NCBI GenBank assembly: GCA_029932445.1
Contig: JAOZQB010000082.1
Coordinates: forward strand, 1-11,976
Length of the DNA: 11,976 nucleotides
Reading direction: 5' to 3'
Source of the DNA: Bacteroidales bacterium
Lineage (GTDB): Bacteria > Bacteroidota > Bacteroidia > Bacteroidales > JAADGE01
The first letter of the stretch is position 1. Every line of letters begins with the position of its first letter. A program made the translations under genes and the position numbers. The notes under the pieces were generated by a model. It worked only from the letters and a program-made list of their open reading frames with translations. It had not been told where the DNA came from and did not search any database. Shown in pieces: positions 7,469-11,976 of the stretch.

Positions 7469-7502
7469 TATGTGACCTTAAATAATTAATAAAAATAAAC
7501 AC

Positions 7503-8933
7503 ATGAAATTTAATTTATATCAATATAAAAAAGAAATTCCCGAAGGAATATGTGTATTTGTCGGAGACGAATCAAGTTATTCGAAATTTTTGAACGATGA
7601 AAAACAAATTAAATATTTGAATTCACAATTTAAAAAAGAGAAAAACATTGTTGAAATTAATTTTTACGATTCAAAATTTTATTTTGTTAACTTTAAAAAT
7701 GAAACAATTTCAAACAAAAAAGAGAAAATTCGTGCATCAGGAAGTAAAATGACATCTGTTCTTAATTCTGATAAAAATAAAGAAGTTAATATCATAGATG
7801 TTGATAAAGATGCTGATTTAATAAGCATTTTTACCGAAGGGATGATATTGGCAAACTACTCATTTACAAAATATTATAAAGAAGAAGAAAAGAAAAAGCC
7901 AACGCTTGAAATATTGAATATTTATTCTTCCGTATTAAAACAAGAGAATCTGTCAGAACTTGAAAAAATTACAAATGCCGTTTATTTTGCACGTGATTTA
8001 GCGAATGAACCTTTTTCAGGATTAAATGCTTTGCAATTTTCTGAGAAATTAAAACAACTCGCCAAAAATTCCGATTTAAAAGTTAAAGTTTTGGATAAAA
8101 AAGAAATTGAAGAAAACGGTATGGGTGGTTTATTGGCCGTTAATAAAGGAAGTGAACTTCCTCCGACATTTAATATTTTAGAATGGAAACCTGAAAATGC
8201 CGTAAATTCAAAACCTTATATTCTTGTAGGTAAAGGAATTGTCTTTGATTCCGGCGGATACAGCATTAAACCTACAAAAAATTCCATGGATATGATGAAA
8301 TTTGATATGGCAGGAGCTGCTGCAGTAGCAGGAGCAATGAAAGCTGTTTCCGAAAACCGGTTGCCGGTTCATATCATTGCATTAATTCCTGCAACCGATA
8401 ATGCCGTTGATGCGAAATCCTATGTTCCCGGTGATGTAATTAAAATGCACAACGGATTATTTGTTGAAGTTTTAAATACAGATGCTGAAGGACGTTTAAT
8501 TCTTGCAGATGCATTAAGTTATGCTCAAAAATACAATCCTGAATTGGTTATGGATTTAGCAACATTAACCGGTGCGGCGGCATATTGTATAGGAATTCAG
8601 GCTTCAGTCGTTATGGGAACGGCCGGAAATACGGTTTTTGATAATTTGAAGAAAAGCGGTGAGAATGTATATGAACGAGTTGTACGATTTCCGTTTTGGG
8701 ATGAATATAAAGAAATGTTGAAATCTAAGATTGCAGATATTAAAAATATCGGAGGCAGTGAAGCAGGAGCAATAACGGCAGGCAAATTTTTAGAATATTT
8801 TACGGATTATCCGTGGGTTCATATTGATATTGCCGGTCCTGCAATAATAAATAAAAAAAATGCATACAGAACTGAAGGCGGAAGTGCATACGGTGTACGC
8901 TTACTGTATGATTTCTTTAAAAAAATGATATAA
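7503..8933 (+). CDS. pepA: Leucyl aminopeptidase, M17 family
   Basis: A 476-residue cytoplasmic di-metal aminopeptidase that removes N-terminal residues from peptides, normally as a hexamer. The N-terminal domain (about 1-155) is divergent; the catalytic domain begins near FARDLANEP (162-170). All metal and active-site residues are visible: Lys244 (VGKG), Asp249 and Lys256 in FDSGGYSIK (248-256), Asp268 in KFDMAGAAAV, and Asp327, Glu329 and Arg331 in the M17 signature NTDAEGRL (325-332). These match bovine lens enzyme Lys250, Asp255, Lys262, Asp273, Asp332, Glu334 and Arg336. The ATG is the first plausible start; no strong ribosome-binding site precedes it. It is followed after 14 bases by pdxA, so the two are probably co-transcribed. 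In some bacteria PepA also binds DNA, but nothing here shows that. Confidence 0.95.
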   Translation: MKFNLYQYKKEIPEGICVFVGDESSYSKFLNDEKQIKYLNSQFKKEKNIVEINFYDSKFYFVNFKNETISNKKEKIRASGSKMTSVLNSDKNKEVNIIDVDKDADLISIFTEGMILANYSFTKYYKEEEKKKPTLEILNIYSSVLKQENLSELEKITNAVYFARDLANEPFSGLNALQFSEKLKQLAKNSDLKVKVLDKKEIEENGMGGLLAVNKGSELPPTFNILEWKPENAVNSKPYILVGKGIVFDSGGYSIKPTKNSMDMMKFDMAGAAAVAGAMKAVSENRLPVHIIALIPATDNAVDAKSYVPGDVIKMHNGLFVEVLNTDAEGRLILADALSYAQKYNPELVMDLATLTGAAAYCIGIQASVVMGTAGNTVFDNLKKSGENVYERVVRFPFWDEYKEMLKSKIADIKNIGGSEAGAITAGKFLEYFTDYPWVHIDIAGPAIINKKNAYRTEGGSAYGVRLLYDFFKKMI

Positions 8934-8947
8934 ATAAAGAATTATTT

Positions 8948-9985
8948 ATGGAAAATAAAGCAAAGAAAATAAAAGTAGGTATCACACACGGAGATATTAA
9001 CGGTATCGGATATGAAATTATTATAAAAACGTTAACGGATAAAAGGATAACGGATTTATGTATTCCTATTGTATACGGTTCACCGAAGTTGGCTTCATAT
9101 CACAGAAAATCCTTAAATATTGAAAATTTCAGTTTGAATATTATTAAGAGTCCTGATAATGCTAATCCGAAAAGACCTAATGTAATTAATTGTGTATCAG
9201 AGAATACACGTATTGAACTCGGTAAGTTAACAAAAGAATCCGGTGCTGCAGCTTTTGCTTCTTTGGAAGCTGCAACTAATGATTTAACGGAAGGAAAAAT
9301 CGATGTATTAATTACTGCCCCGATTAATAAAAACAGTATTCAGTCTGATGATTTTAAATTTCCCGGGCATACCGAATACTTACAAAAAAAGACAAATTCG
9401 GAAGATGTATTGATGTTAATGATAGGCAAACGAATGAAAATAGGTGTTGTTACCGGACATATTCCGATTAAAAATGTTGCCTATGAAATTACGGAAGAAC
9501 GAATTTTGAAGAAATTAAGAATTTTAAATAATTCTTTATTAAAGGATTTTACTGTCAGAAAACCGAAAATAGCTGTTTTGGGATTAAATCCGCATGCAAG
9601 TGACGGAGGTGTTATCGGTACTGAAGAAGAGGAAATCATTATTCCGGCTCTCAATAAAGCAAGAGATGAGGGAATAATGGCCGTCGGACCGTATCCTGCA
9701 GACGGTTTTTTCGGCTCCGAATCGTATTTAAAATTTGATGCAATATTGGCTATGTATCACGACCAAGGTTTAGCACCTTTTAAAGCAATTGAATTCGAAT
9801 CAGCAGTAAATTTTACGGCAGGATTACCTGTGATAAGAACTTCTCCCGGGCACGGAACGGCATTTGAAATTGCCGGGAAAGGTGAAGCATCACCGGATTC
9901 ATTCAGGGAAGCTCTTTATACCGCCCTTGAAATTTTCAAAAATCGAAAATTGTTCGATGAAATATCTGAAAATCCGTTAAAATAA
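8948..9985 (+). CDS. pdxA: 4-hydroxythreonine-4-phosphate dehydrogenase PdxA
   Basis: A 345-residue enzyme of the DXP-dependent pyridoxal phosphate pathway. It oxidises 4-phosphohydroxy-L-threonine with NAD(P)+, and the product condenses via PdxJ. Metal ligands are His171 (VTGH), His216 (NPHASDGG) and His271 (MYHDQG); their 45- and 55-residue spacing equals that of E. coli His166/211/266. The substrate-binding GHTEY is at 140-144, and GPYPADGFF (247-255) and TSPGHGTAFEIAG (298-310) are also conserved. The N-terminal motif reads THGDINGIGYE (13-23) where many PdxA proteins have a T-P-G-D-P-x-G-I-G-P-E pattern; this form appears to be usual for Bacteroidota (recalled). No pdxJ is in the window. 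A PdxA2-like paralogue with another substrate cannot be excluded, but length and motifs fit true PdxA. Confidence 0.94.
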   Translation: MENKAKKIKVGITHGDINGIGYEIIIKTLTDKRITDLCIPIVYGSPKLASYHRKSLNIENFSLNIIKSPDNANPKRPNVINCVSENTRIELGKLTKESGAAAFASLEAATNDLTEGKIDVLITAPINKNSIQSDDFKFPGHTEYLQKKTNSEDVLMLMIGKRMKIGVVTGHIPIKNVAYEITEERILKKLRILNNSLLKDFTVRKPKIAVLGLNPHASDGGVIGTEEEEIIIPALNKARDEGIMAVGPYPADGFFGSESYLKFDAILAMYHDQGLAPFKAIEFESAVNFTAGLPVIRTSPGHGTAFEIAGKGEASPDSFREALYTALEIFKNRKLFDEISENPLK

Positions 9986-10021
9986 GTTTTTAAGAGGTGA
10001 TTAATATATTTTTTAACTTTT

Positions 10022-11131
10022 ATGACTATTCGGATACTTACAGGCGTTTTTATTGCATCTTTTATAATTCAACTCGTGTATTATTTAATGGTTTATATAC
10101 GAATTATTTTTCATCATAGAACGCCGGAAAAAAAAGAAAATTTTGCACCCTTATCTGTGATTATAAGTGCCGGAAATGAAGCCGAAAATTTGCAAAATTT
10201 TTTACCCTTAGTGTTAAATCAGGATTATCCGGATTTTGAGATTCTTGTAATTAATGATAATTCTAAAGATGAGACAGCAAAAGTTTTATCGGAATTTTCA
10301 AGCCGATATGATAATTTGACAGTACTTGATGCTGAAAAAAATACTTCCGGTTCCGGGAATAAAAAAAGAGCACTTACTAAAGCAATTTTACGGGCAAAAA
10401 ATGATTTGTTGGTTTTTACCGATGCTGATTGTTATCCGGTTTCAAATTTGTGGTTGAAAAAAATCGCATCAGCATATTCTCATGATACAGAGATTGTTAT
10501 TGCGTACGGAGCGTATGAGTATCGTAAGGGTTTTTTAAATAAAATGATTCGCTTTGAAACTTTTTTTAATGCTGTTCAATATCTGTCTTTTGCAGATTTA
10601 GGTTTTCCGTATATGGCTGTTGGTCGTAATTTTTCATATAAAAAATCGGTCTTTTTAAAAACAAACGGATTTGAATCTCATAAAAATATACTTTCGGGAG
10701 ATGACGATTTGTTTATTAATGAGGCTGCTGACAGAAAAAATACGAAAATAATTACGGATTTTGAAAGTAAAACGATTTCAATTCCGAAACACTCTTTTAA
10801 AGCGTACTTAATGCAAAAAAGGAGACATCTTTCTGCAGGTCTTAAATATCGTATCAGGAATAAATTTATTATCGGTACGGAAATAACAACTCGATTCTTC
10901 TTTTATCTCATTTTTCTGATTTTATTATTTGACGGAACTAATACAGAAGCCGTTATTTTACTTTTTTTTGTCCGAATAATAGTTTCAGTTTCAGTAATAC
11001 AATTGATTGCAATGAAAATGAAAGAACCGATTAATTTATTTTTTATTTCTATATTTGACATTTTAATTCCTATGTTAAATTTGGTTATTATAGCGGGAAC
11101 TGTTTTTGATAAAAAAAATATATGGAAATAA
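10022..11131 (+). CDS. Membrane-bound family 2 glycosyltransferase
   Basis: A 369-residue GT2 enzyme. An N-terminal membrane segment (about 5-29) precedes the GT-A domain. This opens with PLSVIISAGNEAENL (43-57) and contains VINDNSKDET (76-85), the DxD-like TDADC (133-137, Asp134 and Asp136), GDDDLF (226-231) and QKRRHL (265-270), equivalent to the (Q/R)xxRW-type motif of processive and related GT2 enzymes. Three membrane spans follow (about 290-304, 308-331 and 337-361). This layout resembles enzymes that extend or modify envelope polysaccharide or glycolipid; donor and acceptor are unknown. An AAGAGGTGAT stretch near 9993-10001 resembles a ribosome-binding site but lies over 20 bases before the ATG. 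The gene is 36 bases after pdxA and its end overlaps the sigma factor start by 10 bases. Confidence 0.9.
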   Translation: MTIRILTGVFIASFIIQLVYYLMVYIRIIFHHRTPEKKENFAPLSVIISAGNEAENLQNFLPLVLNQDYPDFEILVINDNSKDETAKVLSEFSSRYDNLTVLDAEKNTSGSGNKKRALTKAILRAKNDLLVFTDADCYPVSNLWLKKIASAYSHDTEIVIAYGAYEYRKGFLNKMIRFETFFNAVQYLSFADLGFPYMAVGRNFSYKKSVFLKTNGFESHKNILSGDDDLFINEAADRKNTKIITDFESKTISIPKHSFKAYLMQKRRHLSAGLKYRIRNKFIIGTEITTRFFFYLIFLILLFDGTNTEAVILLFFVRIIVSVSVIQLIAMKMKEPINLFFISIFDILIPMLNLVIIAGTVFDKKNIWK

Positions 11132-11742
11132 ACCGAAACTTTTCGGAAAAAGCGGTCAGAGACTATCACTTGATTGAAAAAGCAAAATCCGGTGATCAGC
11201 GAGCATTTGCCGAATTGTTAGGGTATTACAGAGAAGCTCTGTTCCGGTTGTTATTAAGAATGGTAAAATCAAAAGAAGATGCTGAAGATTTAATGATTGA
11301 AACCTTTGAAAAAGCATTCCGAAAAATAAATTCTTATAAATCGGATTTTGCATTCAGTACTTGGTTGTTTCGTATTGCAACAAATCATGGTATTGATTAT
11401 ATCAGAACATCACAAAATAAATATGATAATGTCTATATTGATAAGGTTCTCGATTACGATAATGATTTTCAGAAAACGGTTGTAATTACCGAAGATTCGC
11501 TTAATCCTGAAGAATCAATAGTAAATATTCAAGAAAAACGTATTGTTAAAAATATTGTTCAAAAATTACCCCCTGATTATCGGCGAATTGTTGTTTTAAG
11601 ATATTTTGAAGATTATTCTTATAATGAAATTTCGGAAAAATTAGATTTACCGATCGGTACCGTAAAAGCACGACTTTTTCGCTCCAGAGAATTATTGCAA
11701 AGTATATTGGAAAAACATAATATAAACTATGGAAAAAACTGA
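11122..11742 (+). CDS. RNA polymerase sigma factor, ECF type (sigma-70 family)
   Basis: A 206-residue sigma factor with only regions 2 and 4. Sigma region 2 spans about 16-97, with DAEDLMIETFEKAF (53-66) as region 2.2 and FSTWLFRIATNHGIDYIR (78-95) as regions 2.3-2.4 for -10 recognition. A poorly conserved acidic linker (about 100-135) leads to sigma region 4 (about 138-196), with LPPDYRRIVVLRYFED (149-164) and the helix-turn-helix YNEISEKLDLPIGTVKARLFR (about 167-187). The ATG lies inside the end of the glycosyltransferase gene (10-base overlap), and its own stop lies 14 bases inside rsmG, so all three are likely coupled. No anti-sigma gene (FecR-like or zinc-binding) is adjacent, unlike many Bacteroidota ECF loci. 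Target promoters cannot be told from the sequence. Confidence 0.93.
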   Translation: MEINRNFSEKAVRDYHLIEKAKSGDQRAFAELLGYYREALFRLLLRMVKSKEDAEDLMIETFEKAFRKINSYKSDFAFSTWLFRIATNHGIDYIRTSQNKYDNVYIDKVLDYDNDFQKTVVITEDSLNPEESIVNIQEKRIVKNIVQKLPPDYRRIVVLRYFEDYSYNEISEKLDLPIGTVKARLFRSRELLQSILEKHNINYGKN

Positions 11743-11976
11743 TATTTTACAATTGGAAAAATATTTTCCGACCATTTCCGATAAACAAATACATCTTTTT
11801 AAGGAAATATCTGAACTCTATATATATTGGAATAAACAAATAAATGTAATTTCGCAAAAAGATATTGAGAACTTATTTGTACGCCATATACTTCATTCAT
11901 TATCAATTGCAAAGATTATTAAATTTAAATCTGCGGAAACAATTGTTGATGTAGGAACAGGCGGCGGTTTTCCCGA
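11729..11976 (+). CDS. rsmG: 16S rRNA (guanine527-N7)-methyltransferase RsmG, N-terminal part
   Basis: The ATG at 11729 opens a frame of 82 codons that runs off the window end. Visible family features are YWNKQINVIS (33-42), the RHILHSLSIA segment (52-61), and the SAM-binding motif I DVGTGGGFP (74-82). These match RsmG (GidB), which uses S-adenosylmethionine to methylate N7 of G527 in the 530 loop of 16S rRNA; its loss gives low-level streptomycin resistance in several bacteria. The start overlaps the sigma factor gene by 14 bases in another frame. The alignment of YWNKQIN at the usual distance from the N-terminus supports this start. In many genomes rsmG sits beside parA/parB near oriC; here parA is about 5.2 kb away on the other strand. 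Confidence 0.93.
   Translation, partial: MEKTDILQLEKYFPTISDKQIHLFKEISELYIYWNKQINVISQKDIENLFVRHILHSLSIAKIIKFKSAETIVDVGTGGGFP

Noticed and set aside
7270..7502. Possible replication origin in the divergent, AT-rich spacer near parAB
   Set aside because: No match to the DnaA box TTATnCACA and no cluster of near matches was found; dnaA and other origin markers are absent.
7990..7995. CACGTG core resembling a parS site
   Set aside because: Only about 11 of 16 positions fit the common parS palindrome, and the bases encode the conserved FARDLANEP segment of pepA, so coding constraint explains it.
9993..10001. Strong Shine-Dalgarno-like AGAGGTGAT before the glycosyltransferase
   Set aside because: It lies over 20 bases from the ATG, and the nearby GTG is out of frame with the protein, so it does not set the start.
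10903..11353. Minus-strand reading frames of 65-88 codons opposite the glycosyltransferase and sigma factor genes
   Set aside because: They mirror the real coding frames and show no domain or upstream signal.

Overview
The window looks like chromosomal DNA from a Bacteroidota species. The DNA is AT-rich and intergenic gaps are very short. Start codons mostly lack Shine-Dalgarno sequences. Two upstream regions carry the Bacteroidota-type -7 box TAnnTTTG, and the par operon contains the Bacteroidota-typical DUF5683 gene. No mobile element, CRISPR array, tRNA or rRNA was found. The longest gene-free stretch is 233 bases (7270-7502), so there is no gap above 300 bases.

Left half, minus strand (6522 down to 1): a compact operon reading parA, parB, a DUF5683 membrane protein, a secreted MltD-like lytic transglycosylase with two LysM domains, and two related SGNH hydrolases, the second cut by the window edge. 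Gaps are 1, 2, 3 and 20 bases, and the two SGNH genes overlap in ATGA. The operon joins chromosome partitioning (ParA ATPase, ParB CTPase clamp) to cell-wall remodelling. The SGNH proteins carry a block of about 200 residues between the nucleophile Ser and the block III Asn. This recalls peptidoglycan O-acetylesterases of the Ape1 type, whose action would open O-acetylated glycan to a lytic transglycosylase. That link is inference.

Middle: 6634-7269 (minus) is an unrecognised secreted protein that starts with TTG. The divergent spacer 7270-7502 holds candidate promoters and a set of inverted repeats that may form a structured leader for pepA.

Right half, plus strand (7503 to the end): an M17 leucyl aminopeptidase, PdxA (vitamin B6 synthesis), a membrane-bound family 2 glycosyltransferase, an ECF-type sigma factor and the start of rsmG (16S rRNA methyltransferase). 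The last three overlap at their ends (10 and 14 bases) and are probably translationally coupled.

Most genes are ordinary conserved ones. The parts most worth a second look are the parAB-DUF5683-MltD-SGNH-SGNH linkage, the pepA leader, the unknown TTG-start secreted protein, and the sigma factor with no visible anti-sigma gene.
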